Shown piece after piece: positions 34,982-46,910 of a stretch of 64,000 nt of DNA (within the stretch, counting starts at the first letter, position 1; each line of letters begins with the position of its first letter). The stretch is taken from the NCBI GenBank assembly GCA_008638375.1, contig CM018035.1, positions 32,008,807 through 32,072,806 on the forward strand, written 5' to 3'. A program made the translations under genes and the position numbers. Source of the DNA: Nyssa sinensis. Taxonomy: Eukaryota > Streptophyta > Magnoliopsida > Cornales > Nyssaceae. A model generated the notes under the pieces. That model was not told where the DNA came from. It ran no database searches and saw nothing but the letters and a program-made list of their open reading frames with translations.

Positions 34982-37356
34982 TAAGTTGTAACTCGAGAAT
35001 TCGAATTGTGTTCCATAAGATTGAACATGTGTATTTTATTTGTTTCGAGGTGTGTAAGCTGCTTTGGTGGTGGGTTGACTATTTCCTGGCATTTTTGGCG
35101 TCCAACGAGACAAAAGGGACCTTTTCGGCACTTAAAGTCCTTTTTTTTTTTTTTTTTGCAAAAGTTGCAAACCAGGAATCCAAATTTTGTTTCATAAGTT
35201 TGAGCACTTGGATTTATTAGTTTAGTGGGGGTGTGAACTAGTTTGATAGTTTTTGGGCCAAAGGGTCCATTTTGGGTACTTAGTCCCTTTTCTTTTTGTA
35301 AAAGTTACAAACCGGGCATCCGAATTGTGTTCCATAACTTTTAGCACGTGTATTATAACTTTAGAGGTGTGTGAGCTAGTTTGCATGTCTTTTGACCATT
35401 TTCGAGCATTTTGGGTGATCAAAGGGCAAAAGGGGTTGTTTTGGCACTTAAAGTCCCTTTTTCATGCTTAAGTTGCAAATCAGGAATCCGAATGGTGTTC
35501 CATAATTTTGACCTCGTGTATTTTACTCTTTAGAGGTGTGCACACTATTATTTTGGTTGTTTCACTATTTTAAAGCATTTTTGGCAGTCAACAGGCCAAA
35601 AGGGGCCTGTTTTGGGCACTTATATCCCTCTTTTTTGCATAAGTTACAAACTGGGCATCCGAGTGTTGTTCTGTATGGTTGAGCATGTGTATTTTATTAG
35701 TTTAAAGATGTGTGAGCTGGTTTGGTTGTGGTCTGACTATTTTTGCACATTTTTGACAGTCAACAAGCCAAAGGCTCCGTTTTAGGGACTTAAGTCCCTT
35801 AGTTATGCATAAGTTGCAAACTGGTAATCTGAATTGTGTTCCGTGTCATAGAGAAAATCTGTTTTATTAGGTTAGAGTTTTGTGAGCTGGGTAGGTGGTG
35901 GTTTGACCCCTTTTTGAGCATTTTGGGCAGTCAAATGGCCAAAACGGGTTTTGGAACTTAAGTCCCTTTTTTTTCGAATTTGTAAATTGGGAATCCGAAT
36001 TGTGTTCTGTAAGTTTGACTACGTGAATTTTAAAAGTATAGAGGTGTGTGATGTGGTTTGGGGGTAAATTGACTATTGTCAGGGATTTTGGTTTGTCAAA
36101 GGCCCAAAAAAGGTCGTTTTAGTACTTAAGTCCCTTTTTTTATTTTGCATCAGTAGCAAACCAAGAATCCAAAATATGTTCTGTAAGTTTGACCACTTGA
36201 GTTTTATTAGTTTACAGGTTTGCTGTAGGTTTGGTGCTGATTTGACCATTTTCGGGCATTATGGGCGGTCAAAGGGCCAAAATGGCCGTTTTAACACTTT
36301 AAGTCCCTTATTTTTGCATAAGTTGCAAATTGGGCATCCAAATTGTGTTTTGCAAGTTTGAGGACATGTATTATAACTTTATAGGTGTGTGAACTATTTT
36401 TGTTCTGGTTTGACCTTTTTCGTTCATTATGGGAGATCAAACAGCCAAAAGGAGCCCGTTTTGGCACTTAACTACCTTTATATTGCGTAAGCTGCAAACT
36501 GGGGATAAAAATTATGTTTTTTCTATTTGAACATATGAATTTTATTTGTTTAGATGTGTGTGAGCTGTTTTAGTGGTGGTTTGACCGTTTTCGGGCATTT
36601 TTGGCATTCAATAAGCCAAAAGGGTATGTTTTGGCACTTAAGTCCCTTTTTAGGCATAAGTTGCAAATCAAGAATCTAAATGTTTGAGTAGATGTATTTT
36701 AAATGTTTAAAAGTGAGTGAACTGGTATGGTGGTGATTTGAGAGTTGTCGGGCATTTTCAAAGGTTAAAAGGACAACGAGCCCATTTTGGGCACTTAAGT
36801 CCCTCTTTTTTAACGTAAGTTGCAAACCAGGCATTTGAAGTGTGTTCCATAAGTTTGGGGACATGTATTAACACTTTAGAGTTGTGTGAGAAAGTTTGGT
36901 TGTGGTTTTACCTTTTTCGGGCATTTTGGGTCGTTAAACGGCCAAAAGGGGCCTGTTTTGGCACTTAACTCCCTTTTTTGCATAAGTTGCAAACCGAGAA
37001 TCAAAATTTTGTTTCGTAAGTTTGAACACGTGTATTTTATTTTTTTAGAGGTGTGACCTTTTGGTGGTGGTTTGACCATTTTCGAGTACTTTTGGCATTC
37101 AACAGGCCAAAAGGAGCCGGTTTGTCACTTATATCCCTTTTTCGGCATAAGTTGGAAACTAGGAACCTAAATGGTGTTCCAAAAGTTGAGCACGTGTATC
37201 TTAATAGTACAGAGTTGTGTGAGCTGGTTTTGTGGTCGTTTGAGAGTTTTCGAAGTATTTTCGGCGATCAAAGGGCCAAAGGGTCCATTTTGGCATTTAA
37301 GACATTTTCTTTTGGCTTAAGTTGTGAATCGGGAATTCAAATGGTGTTCTATAATA
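34982..37356. repeat. Decayed satellite, about 15 monomers of about 170 bp
   Basis: The phrase GCATAAGTTGCAAACCGGGAAT in varied forms starts at about 34979, 35158, 35298, 35466, 35637, 35807, 35976, 36147, 36316, 36485, 36654, 36813, 36980, 37145 and 37315. Nine of fourteen spacings are 168-171 bp. Each unit also carries TTGACCATTTTCGGGCATTT, GGCCAAAAGG and CACTTAAGTCCCTTTT. Monomers differ considerably, so the array is old. It abuts the LTR copy B end on the left and a LINE poly(A) on the right. No coding role. Confidence 0.92.
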
Positions 37357-38510
37357 TTTTTTTTTGGTAAGTAAATTTATTAAACCAAAAGAAAGAAAGT
37401 ACAAGATCAAGAGGGCATACCCTCGAACAAGCTAGAAGGTAGGGAGAGCTTCTATAGGTAGAAGAGCTCCCAGCCCAAAGCAACAAAAATCAAATCATTA
37501 CATTAAAAACCATTACAATATAAGCCATTACACATTAAAAATGCTGCTTGGAAGAGACCAAATACATTGAAGATGTCTATTGGTGTTCGTGTTTGCAATC
37601 CCTTTAGAGGGAGCGAGCCTACCACGAATCATTTCCTGAATTTGAGCTTTCCTATAGTAGAAGAGAGCCCCTTCCCTTTGAAAGTATTGGTAGCCCAAGT
37701 AATGATCTGCTGCTAGTCTCAAAAGGGGCAATGAAAGCCACTTTGGTGAGGAAATGGGACCATATGTTAGATGTAAAAGAACAAGAGAAGAATAGGTGGT
37801 TGTGACTCTCATCTTCATGCAAACAAAAAAGACATTTGAGATCATTACTTAGGTGAGAATAGAAGAGACGATCCTTGGTTCGAAGACTGATACGGATGGC
37901 CATCCAAAGAATAAATCCAGCACGAGGAATGGCTTTAGAGTGCCAAACGAGATTCCACCAATGTACCTGGGGCTTCGGCTTCTAAAAGTATTCCAAGCTG
38001 AGCTAATGGAGAAGACCCCATTGGAAGAGGGCAACCAAATAGCCTTGTCGTCCCTATGGGGAGAAGGAAGGAAATTGCTAGGCATGCCATTTTTTAGCTC
38101 AAGCAAATGAGGAGAGTTAGCTGTTGGCCAGCTCTACTGATGGTCCAGAATGATGGAACCAACTTTAGCATATCTCCCAAGGCTTGAATCATATATAACC
38201 CTTTTCCCCATATTATCATATATGGATCCAGAGGGGAGCCAATAGTCAAACCATAGAAAAGCAAAAAGACCATTCCCAATAGAAATTCTGATGAACGGCT
38301 TGAACAAGGGTCTAAATTTAAGCATTTTCCTCCTGGCCCACGAGCAAGATTGGGGACATTTGACCTCCCAGAAACTCCTACCATTCAGAATATTGCCACA
38401 AATCCAAAGAACCCAAGGGGAGTTAGAACAATTTTGAAAAATTGCCCAAATGAGCTTCCCTAGCGCGGCTTGATTCCAATCAACAAGGTTCTTTATCCCG
38501 AGCCCCCCCC
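37357..38510 (-). mobile_element. LINE fragment (LINE3), cut by LINE2
   Basis: Starts with a T run inside the last satellite monomer, then a 3' UTR with one stem-loop (37411-37424), then ORF2 C-terminal coding sequence. It ends at 38510 where the LINE2 poly(A) begins. The 5' remainder expected on the far side of LINE2 is not found. It is more diverged from LINE1 than LINE2 is. Confidence 0.87.
37528..38510 (-). pseudogene. LINE3 ORF2 C-terminal part (RT end, zf-RVT)
   Basis: Minus-strand frames give GGLGIKNLVDWNQAALGKLI, SPWVLWICGN, SWARRKMLKFRPLFKPFIR, then CLFCLHEDESHNHLFFSC (zf-RVT) and an end IWSLPSSIFNV. Frames change at least twice, near 38100 and 37880. Around 37650-37700 the fragment lacks the section of about 40 codons around TIWRERN found in the other LINEs, so it also has an internal deletion. 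Not functional. Confidence 0.88.
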
Positions 38511-38568
38511 TTTTTTTTTGGTAAGTAAATAAATTTATAAAAGAAGAGAGAAAATGGTACAAAATCAA

Positions 38569-38685
38569 GAGGGCATACCCTCAAACAAGCTAAGGGAGGG
38601 AAGGACTACTACAGGCAGAAGAACTCCCACCCCAAAGCAATAAGAACTAAACCAAAGAAATACAGGTGCAAGAGGGCATACCCTC
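38569..38685 (-). other. Two stem-loops in the LINE2 3' UTR
   Basis: GAGGGCATACCCTC occurs at 38569-38582 and 38672-38685, the same duplicated arrangement as in LINE1. The duplication therefore predates the split of the two copies and is a subfamily character. LINE0 and LINE3 show only one copy. Confidence 0.7.
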
Positions 38686-38708
38686 AAAGACATACAACAC
38701 TAAGAGCA

Positions 38709-41700
38709 TTACATATTAAAAATGGTAGTAGGGAGAGACCAATTGCTTTGAAGAAGTCTGTTGGAGACAGTGTTTGCGATCCCTTTTGAGGTAGCAAGCC
38801 TGCCACGGATCATATCCTGAGCTTGAGCAATGATAGCCTGGGGAGGTTTTTTTAAAGTGGTGAACAATCTACTATTCCGTTCTCTCCAAATGGTATATAC
38901 TGTGCATGCGAGAGTAAGCTTGCCTAGAGTAAAAGAGAATGCCTTGCCCTTAAAGGTATTGCTAACCCAAAGAACAATCTGCTGCCAGTCACCTGAGGGG
39001 CATTGGAGCCCACATAAAGATAGCAAATGAGACCATATGATGGACGAGAAGGAGCAAGAGAAGAACAAGTGATTGTGGCTCTCTGCCTCGCGCATACAAA
39101 GACGACATTTGGAATCAATGCCAAGCTGGGAGAAGAAGAGACGGTCCTTGGTATTAAGGCTAGTCCGGATGGCCATCCAAAGAATAAACCCAGCCCTGGG
39201 TAATGCTTTAGGGTGCCAGACAAGCTTCCACCAATGGACCAGGGGTTTACGGCAGCGTAGAAGATCCCAAGCTGAGGTGATGGAGAAGTCCTCATCGGGG
39301 GAGTGTAACCAAATGGCCTTGTCATCCCGTTGGGGGAATGGATGAAGGTTGGAGGGCATACAATTCTTGAGCTCAAGTAAATGAGGAGAGTTAGCTATAG
39401 GCCAGTTCCAATGGTGATCCAAGATGATGGAGCTAACTTTAGCCTGTCTCCCCAGACCCGAATCATAGATAACTCTCTCCCCCATATTGTCAATAATGGA
39501 ACCATTGGGGAGCCAGTAATCAAACCAAAGAGAGGCAAAGAGGCCATTACCAATAGACATTTTGATGCTAGATTTGAACAAAGATCGGAACTGAAGCATT
39601 TTCCTCCAAGTCCAAGAGCAAGATTGGGGACACTTGACTTCCCAGAAGTTCTTGCCTTTCAGCAAATTACTACGAATCCAAGTAACCCAAGGGGAATGAG
39701 AGGGATTTTGGAACATGGCCCATATAAGCTTCCCCGAAGCAGCTTTATTCCAATCAGAGAGTTTCTTAATTCCAAGACCTCCTTCATTTCTGGGGCATGT
39801 TATATCATCCCATGCAACTTTCGAACCGGAAGAGATGAGGTGATTACCACTCCAAAGGAACGACCTCATTGCTTGCTCAATTTGGTTAACCACTTTCTTG
39901 GGAAGAATGAAATGGGAGGACCAGTAAACTTGAATGCTAAACAGCACTGATTTGATAAGTTGGAGTCGTCCAGCATAAGAGAGGGATTTGGTAGCCCAAC
40001 GGGAGATTTTCCCAATGATACATTGAACCAATGATTTGCAATCCTGGGCTTTCAGCTTGGTGGAAATCAGAGGGACACCAAGGTAACGGATAGGGAGGGA
40101 TCCTTCAGGGAAACCAATATGCTGCATGATACCATGCCTGAGGGTGCAATCCACTCCAGATAGGAAGATGTTGCTTTTGGAGGCATTGTTGAGGAGGCCA
40201 GAAAATGTAGCAAATGTGTCAAGTCTGTCCTTGAGAATAGAAGCTGAAAGGAGATCACCATGACAGAAGAGCATAATATCATCAGCAAAGCAGAGATGAG
40301 TAAGCTTGGTTTTATGGCATCGCCAATGATACTTGAATTGAGGAACAGCTGATTTCTGGTGAAGAATTAAAGAGAGCACATCCATGGCAAGCACAAAAAG
40401 GTAGGGGGACAGAGGGTCACCCTGTCTTAACCCTTTGGCACCATGGAAGAAACCTTCAAGCTCACCATTAATAACAACTGAGTAACGGGCCGTAGAGATG
40501 CAGCATTGAATCCAATCTATAAAAACCTGGGGAAAACCCATGATGCTCATAGTATCAATAAGAAACTCCCAGCGCACCGAATCAAAGGCCTTCTTAAGAT
40601 CAACTTTCATAGTACAACGCGGAGAGCCTGAATTCTTGTGGTAATTGTGCATGAGTTCTTGAGCAAGAAGGATATTGTCACTAATCTTCCTCCCATGAAT
40701 AAAAGCGAATTGAGCCGGGTCAATAAGACTAGGGAGAACACTCTTGAGCCGGTTGGCAAGAATTTTGGAGATGGCCTTGTAGAGAGTGTTACAACAGGAT
40801 ATCGGCCGATAGTCATGGAGGGATGAGGGATTAGGAACCTTGGGAATAAGGGCAATGGCGGTGGAATTGATCTCTTTAAGAATGGATCTGGAAGAGAAAA
40901 ATTCAGAAATAGCAGCGATGACCTCGGTCTTAACAATACTCCAAGTTTTTTGAAAGAAAAAACCATTGAAACCATCCGGGCCTGGAGCTTTATTAGGGTG
41001 GAGACTGAATAGAGCTTCTTGGATTTCAGTTTCAGAGACTGGACATTGGAGGGCGGAGAGGGAGTCATTAGGCAGGCGCTTTGAAATAAATCCAGCAAGA
41101 GCTTGCTTCCCAGGGTAGGGTATAGTACTCTCATTGCCGAGGAGATCATGATAATAGTTGACAATGGTATTCTTGATCTCCTTAGTGTCCTCAATTCGAT
41201 TACCAGAAGCATCAAGTAGGCTGACAATCTTATTACGATTTCTTCTACTATTCACTGATTTGAAGAAGAAGGAAGTGTTTTGATCACCCTCGAAAAGCCA
41301 TTGAACACGTGATTTTTGCTTGGCAAGGCTCTCCTCACTGGAGAGGATAGAATAATAAAGGTGGCGAGTTTCTTTTTCCTCCTGGATGAGCCCACTAGAC
41401 CCTGGATTCTGCTCGAGAAGAATTTGGATGTCATGAAGCTTAGAGCGAGCTTCTTGGGCTCTTAAGGAGATGTTCTTGAATTTCTTTTGGTTGAAATCCT
41501 TAAGGGCAAACTTAACTTTCTTTAGTTTCTGGCAGCAGATGAACATAGCTGTGCCCTGAATAGCAGAGTTCCATGCCCGTTCAATGGTGGGAAGAAAATC
41601 ATCATCATCAGCCCAAAAATTAAAGAATTTAAAAGGGCTCTTGCCTTTTTTCAGAGGAATACCGGATCTAACTATAACTGGGGAGTGATCAGATAATCCA

Positions 41701-42369
41701 GGGGGGAGGAATTCAGCCTCCGCAGAAGGAAAAGAAGAGAGCCATTCTTGATTAACTAGGGCTCTATCAAGCTTCCTTTGAATGGTATGGGGGGCTGCTT
41801 GGCCATTGCACCAGGTGAAAAATTGCCCAGTAAACCGCAAGTCCTCTAGCTCAGAGTTCAAGAAACATTTGTTGCAATCATCCATAACAGGAGTCCAATC
41901 TGAGCTGCCACCTTTCCTTTCATGAGGGAATCGAATTGCATTGAAATCGCCAAGAAGCAACCATGGGACATCCTTAGAAATGGAGGCCTGGACAGAAATA
42001 TTGCTCCATAAGTCATTCCGATGAATTGGAGAGTTAGACCTATAAATTACAGAAATGGCAATGGGAGAATTAGTGGCTCTAACTGTAGGCATTGTAGTGA
42101 ATGACTTGGGCATTGGCACAGGAAGAGTGAATCTGCAAAATAGAATTATTCCATCCTATCCAAATGCTCCCAGAGGGAGCATGGGTATAGTTATATAAAA
42201 AAGACCATCCAGGAATGAGAGAGTTAGAAATAGGATCTTTAGAACTGGCCTTAACTTTAGTCTCAACAATACCAATGAAGCTAAGGGAATAATCACGAAC
42301 AAAGGATCGGATTTCACGCTGCTTTGAGGGGCTGTTCAATCCCCTAATATTCCAACATGCAAAATTCAT
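38709..42369 (-). pseudogene. LINE2 ORF2: endonuclease/RT/zf-RVT, one frameshift
   Basis: Starts MNFACWNIRGLNSP at 42369. An extra G in the GG at 42088-42089 (LINE1 has one G) shifts the frame; the downstream frame is then open for 1136 codons to 38709. In that frame lie GDFN near residue 54, SDHSPVI near 141, KKAFDSVRW near 508, GLRQGDPLSPYLF near 563, the catalytic FADD at about 611-614, LGVPL, and the zf-RVT cluster CRLCMREAESHNHLFFSC near 1003. All RT core residues are present. Product role: target nicking and reverse transcription of LINE RNA. Only the single-base insertion breaks it. Confidence 0.94.
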
Positions 42370-45125
42370 GGAGAATAGGAGAGGGGGTTGGGATCTGGTG
42401 TCCCTTTTTTCCTTAACAGTCTTCTCTGCCGTCTTTGCTTCTTGAGCTGATTTCGAGTGTAATTACTTCCAGTGTCAACCTCATCAACTTTGGTGATTCT
42501 GTCCGCTAAAGAATTAGATTTAGGAGAAGCTGTTGAATCAGAATAGAGAGCTGCGGTTGGACTATCATTGTCTGGAAGAGACTTGCTAGAGTTAGCTATA
42601 TTTGGGGACAACGGACACTCAGCACCTGCATTGTGGCGAGGAGGCTGAATAGAAGGCATGGACGTAACATGACCAGATGGGTGCTGATAAGATTCACGTG
42701 GCAGAATAGCCGGGCAATCAAGAAGAGGATTACTACTGGGGGTTCCTATCTCCATTGGATTGATGGGCTGATTGTATAAGAAGATTCCTGTTGATCTTTA
42801 ATCTTGGTGGAGAATTCAGGCTGAGAGGCATAGGCCGAGATGCTATCTGAGTTATCAAGGAGAGTAGCATTGCTAGAGGCACCGACTTCCATTGTTTTAA
42901 GCACCTGGATATCATAATTGGTTGGCCGCTCAGTATCCTGAGTGAGACTTGCAGGTTGAATGGCAGCAGCGGAGGTTCTATTAGAGATAAGAGAATTGTC
43001 AATTTGAATGGCCTTCCCCTTGCGTGTGACCACTCTCCATTCACTTTTGTTCTTGGAGTGAGCATCATGGAAAGAGGGTTGATTGGGCTGTCCTTCGGCA
43101 ATTTTCATAGACGGGCATTTTGCAAGCCGATGGCCAAAGGTATGACAGTGGGTACACATGGCTGGAAGCCACTGGTATTCAACTTGAATTTCCACTTTGG
43201 ATTGATCAGGAATTTTGATATCAAAATAATCAGGAAGATCAGTGGTAGCATCGACCTCAACACATATCCTGGCATAGCTAATTCGGGATTGAGCTTCAGT
43301 ATGGGAATCTGCATATAGTGGTTTACCAATGGCGCTAGCAACATAGCTTAGTCCTTGGGCTGTCGAAAGTTCATAAGGGACATTGAAAAACTTAACCCAG
43401 ACAGGAATTTTAGCCACATCTTGTCTAGATAAAGCCATACCAGGCTTCTATCTTTGAAGAATGATATGTCGCCCAGAAAAATGCCAAAGGCCACCTTCAA
43501 GAATGTTAGTGATAGCCTGCAAAGAGTCAAATTTAAAGAAGAAAAACCCATTGCCATTAGTTAGAACTTCATATAGACCATCTTTACTCCATAATTTTTC
43601 AGCAACCCTTTTGACCCATAGGTATGGCATTTTCCGATCGAGAAAGTAACCCACTAATGTATTTTCCCAGCTTTGAACTCCTGCACGAATGACCTCTTGG
43701 GGAGGTTCAACCGTGATTCAATTCCCTTCAATTTGGGGCTGCTGGTATTCCAAAATGAATTTTTTAGCAGGGGCCTGAGGTTGGAAAAGGGAGGACCATA
43801 CGGGGCCTGGCTGTGAAGTGCAAGACTGGTGCGGAAGGGGCTGGAATAATTTCTCATGAGAGACAAAATCAGTCTGATGAACAGGTGATTGGGATTGAAC
43901 TGGTGTTTGGGGGTGAAAAGGGGAAATAGAGCTATGGTTAAGAGCTAACGAGCCCTGTGGGGGACCACCAATCTGGTTGGCAACGAGGCTAACTACATCA
44001 GGAGATGCATTTGGGATATCTCTAATGCCTAAAGTGGACGGTAGTTCAAGCCCATTGGAAATCAAGTGGGTCTCCCTAGTGCATTCTGCTGAAGCAGGTA
44101 GGGTAATGGGGTCCCTAGCACCGATCGAGACCTCCACTGAATGGATTCCAGCAGCACTAGCTAAGGATCGGATAGCAGGTCTGAAAGCTGAATTTGTGGC
44201 GAGAGTGTCACCTTGCATGAGGAGAGATGCAGCAGCTACGTGACACGTGGAGTTGACTTGGCTTGTATCAGCACTAGTGGAGCCATTTGTGTGTAAAGGA
44301 GGGAGTTGCGTGTTCTGTTGGAGAACAGAAAATCTCTGAGACAGCCTGCTATTTTCAGTAGCATAGGGGACACTGTCTGCACTAGAATGGGGGTTGATGT
44401 CAGCACCTTTTGGACCTGCTTCTGTAGGCATAACAGCTTTGATGTTTCCATCCGTTGGGGCTCTATCAATTGTAACCGTTGGATTATTTCTCCTTGCTTC
44501 CGAATGTGACACGTTGGCAGTATGGGACACAGAGGAAAATGGACGGGCAGTTTTCCAACGCCCACTGTGTGAAGAGTGAGCTACACGCGTCTCTTGTGGG
44601 GGCTGCCGTCCACCATTGCCAGGGACACTAGGTTTCTGGTAACCATTGGAGATGACTAGAACTGATTCATGCAGGAAAGAAACATCAGTTGAGAAGCCTC
44701 CATATTCCCTTTTTAGATCAAGAGCAACCTGAGGGATAAAATCCCCATGCTCTACGCCATCAGCCCAGGACAGAGCCGGAGACGGATTTTCAGGCGACTT
44801 AGTAGGTAGCAGGAACCTTGGATAATCCAGTGGCTGAAGCAAGGATATCATGAGATGGTCCTTGCTGCCATTGACGTTCATTTTTTGCAACTTAAGCTCT
44901 AAAGATGGCTTCATCGACACCAATACGGTCCACATTTGCACCAGGACAGAAACCAGAAATGGGATAGCTAAGAAGAGAAGGAGCATGTAGGATAGGATCT
45001 GAACTTGTGGCCTTAGGAGCTGAACTTGTTTTCTTATCGTGAATGGAAGCTTCAAGAGAAGCCATTGGATCTGATGGGCTTGGTTCCTTTGCATGAATGG
45101 AATGAGATACATCAGTGGAAGCCAT
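42366..45125 (-). pseudogene. LINE2 ORF1: DUF4283 plus CCHC knuckle, degraded
   Basis: Begins MASTDVSHSIHAKEPSPSDP, with a partial internal duplication of this N-terminus. A frameshift lies between about 44890 and 44820. The low-complexity region is then open to a TGA at 43718, where LINE1 has CGA, a CpG transition. The DUF4283-like part follows in the same frame (KDGLYEVLTNGNGFFFFKF), broken by a TAG at 43448 where LINE1 has Trp. The knuckle is CTHCHTFGHRLAKC. A frameshift near 42770 precedes the last 129 codons ending LSYSP. Stop and ORF2 start overlap as ATGA. Confidence 0.9.
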
Positions 45126-45145
45126 TGCAAGAAACCAGCAATGGT

Positions 45146-45449
45146 TTAATCCTTATCACTGCTTATTCATTTCTCCTGATTGTATATTGTGCCCCACTAT
45201 TTATTGGCCATCATGGCAACTGTTCTCATTGGCTAGGTCATTCGAGCTTAAGCCCTTACATTACAAAATACAAGTCCCATAGACCAAAATACACACCACG
45301 TGCTTCACCCTACCAGGGTATCACAAAATCTCAAGTGGCTTGGGGGTCCTCATCTAAAAAATGTTGCCCACGAATGGGTCAGCTCAACTGCTAGTATGAT
45401 GAAGTGCTAATGCAAGAAATAAAGCTAAGGCGTGGCATGTGCAAAGTGT
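45146..45449. other. Unassigned segment between LINE2 and a truncated LTR
   Basis: About 300 bp with no match found elsewhere in the window, containing phrases such as CACTATTTATTGGCCATCATGG. No convincing frame, RNA gene or repeat is seen. It could be filler from a repair event that removed the LINE2 5' flank and the LTR's left end, or a scrap of older host DNA. Confidence 0.5.
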
Positions 45450-46155
45450 ACATTTATCCTTTACTTGAGGTGCCACTTGGCCTACCATGTCATATCACGG
45501 TGTCTTCTAATCCATCAGAGATAATCCCTGAAAAATGTTAGGGAATGGGGTGAGCTTCGAAAAGCCCAGTGAGTAACACAGGTTCCCTGTCATGGGTTTC
45601 AAACCCGGTCTTGTTTATAAATCACAAGGATAGTTCAATCGCTTTAGAATAACAGTTTTATAGATCTACTTGAATACAGTTTAAGTAGAATAAAACGGGA
45701 CTGAACTAAACAGAACAACAAATCAGAACAGACGGAACAGTGCATGATGCCAATATATCAGTCGAGAGTATAGGCAATTAATTCAATATTAGAACAAGTC
45801 AGTACTGGGCGGAATATAACAGGGCATAACAAACAATATATCAGTTAGGCACATAATCAAGCCTACTTATGCCAGACCGCTCATAATCAGAATGGTACCC
45901 AGAGTCAGACACATCATAGCAGAACAAAATCAGACAGACCATAAAACGGAACAAGACAGACCGAACAGAACGATAGTAGGACGGGACAAAATCATGCCGC
46001 GTACAATACAGTATAAAAGTTTGCATTTAAAAAACATGCATTCAGATAGTATAACTTTTAAAACCGTACAGTGCATCAAAATACAGTATCTATGCAGTAA
46101 CTTATATACCAAATCAAGAATCCGGACAGATCATAACGGAACTGGACCATATATC

Positions 46156-46910
46156 AATCAAGACAGACAGATCATTAACGAACGGAACACAACGGAATCA
46201 GACGGAACAAAACACCAGTTCAAGTCACAGGTAAACAATCAAGACAGACAGGTCATTAACGGACGGAACATAACAGAATCAGACGGAACAATACGTCAGT
46301 CAAAACAAGGACATATCAGTAACGGACAAACCATGAAACGGATAGATCATAACGGACAGAACAAAACGGAACAATTATCAATCAGGACAAGTCATATCGG
46401 AACTGAACATGACGAAACAAATGGTACAATATCAATTAGATCAAGTCGTATCGGAACTGAACAAGTCGGAACAAAATGGTACAATATCAATCAGATCAAG
46501 ACATATCGGAACTGAACAAGTCGGAACAAAACGGTACAATATCAATCAGATCAAGGCATATCGGAACTGAACAAGTCGGAACAAAACGGTACAATATCAA
46601 TCAGATCAAGTCATGACGGAAACAAACGGTACAATATCAATCAGGACAAATCATATCAGGACTGAACATGACGGAACAAAACGGAACAATACATCAATCA
46701 GAACAAAACATATCGGAACTGATCATGTCGGAACAAAGCGGAACAATATATCAATCGGAACAAGACATATCGGAACTGAACAATACATCAATCAGATCAA
46801 GACATATCGGAACTGAACAATACATCAATCAGAACAAGACATATCGGGACTGAACATGTCGGAACAAAGCGGAACAATATCAATCAGGACAAGTCATATC
46901 GTACATTAAA
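46156..46910. repeat. Minisatellite, 55-bp units with 37-40 bp variants
   Basis: CATATCGGAACTGAACAAGT-like starts lie at 46393, 46447, 46502, 46557, 46612, 46652, 46709, 46766, 46803, 46840 and 46895. Spacings are 54-57 bp or 37-40 bp. Upstream, an 81-bp unit beginning AATCAAGACAGACAG occurs at 46156 and 46237. The complement is rich in CTGTTC and CCGTT, like the spacer of the paired blocks near 17400-17650, so this looks like an expansion of a normal LTR feature. The long plus-strand frames here are repeat artefacts. Confidence 0.88.

Larger units (their letters stand above)
38511..45145 (-). mobile_element. Near full-length LINE (LINE2), youngest-looking copy
   Basis: On the minus strand it has ORF1 (45125-42366), ORF2 (42369-38709), a 3' UTR with two stem-loops, and poly(A) at 38511-38519. 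It is highly similar to LINE1. It inserted into LINE3. The right-hand side, where 5' UTR and target duplication should be, stops matching LINE1 near 45145, about 20 bp beyond the ORF1 start, and no duplicated target is seen there. A deletion or rearrangement probably removed the 5' flank. Confidence 0.9.

Noticed and set aside
34982..37356. Regularly spaced repeats as a possible CRISPR array
   Set aside because: The whole unit of about 170 bp is repeated, with no constant-repeat/unique-spacer layout, and the context is a plant nuclear genome.
39381..39950. 189-codon plus-strand frame inside LINE2
   Set aside because: Antisense shadow of the LINE2 reverse transcriptase; codon pattern follows the minus-strand gene.
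45892..46515. 207-codon plus-strand open frame
   Set aside because: It lies across tandem repeats with low-complexity Thr/Asn/Gln-rich translation and no domain; an artefact of the minisatellite lacking stops.
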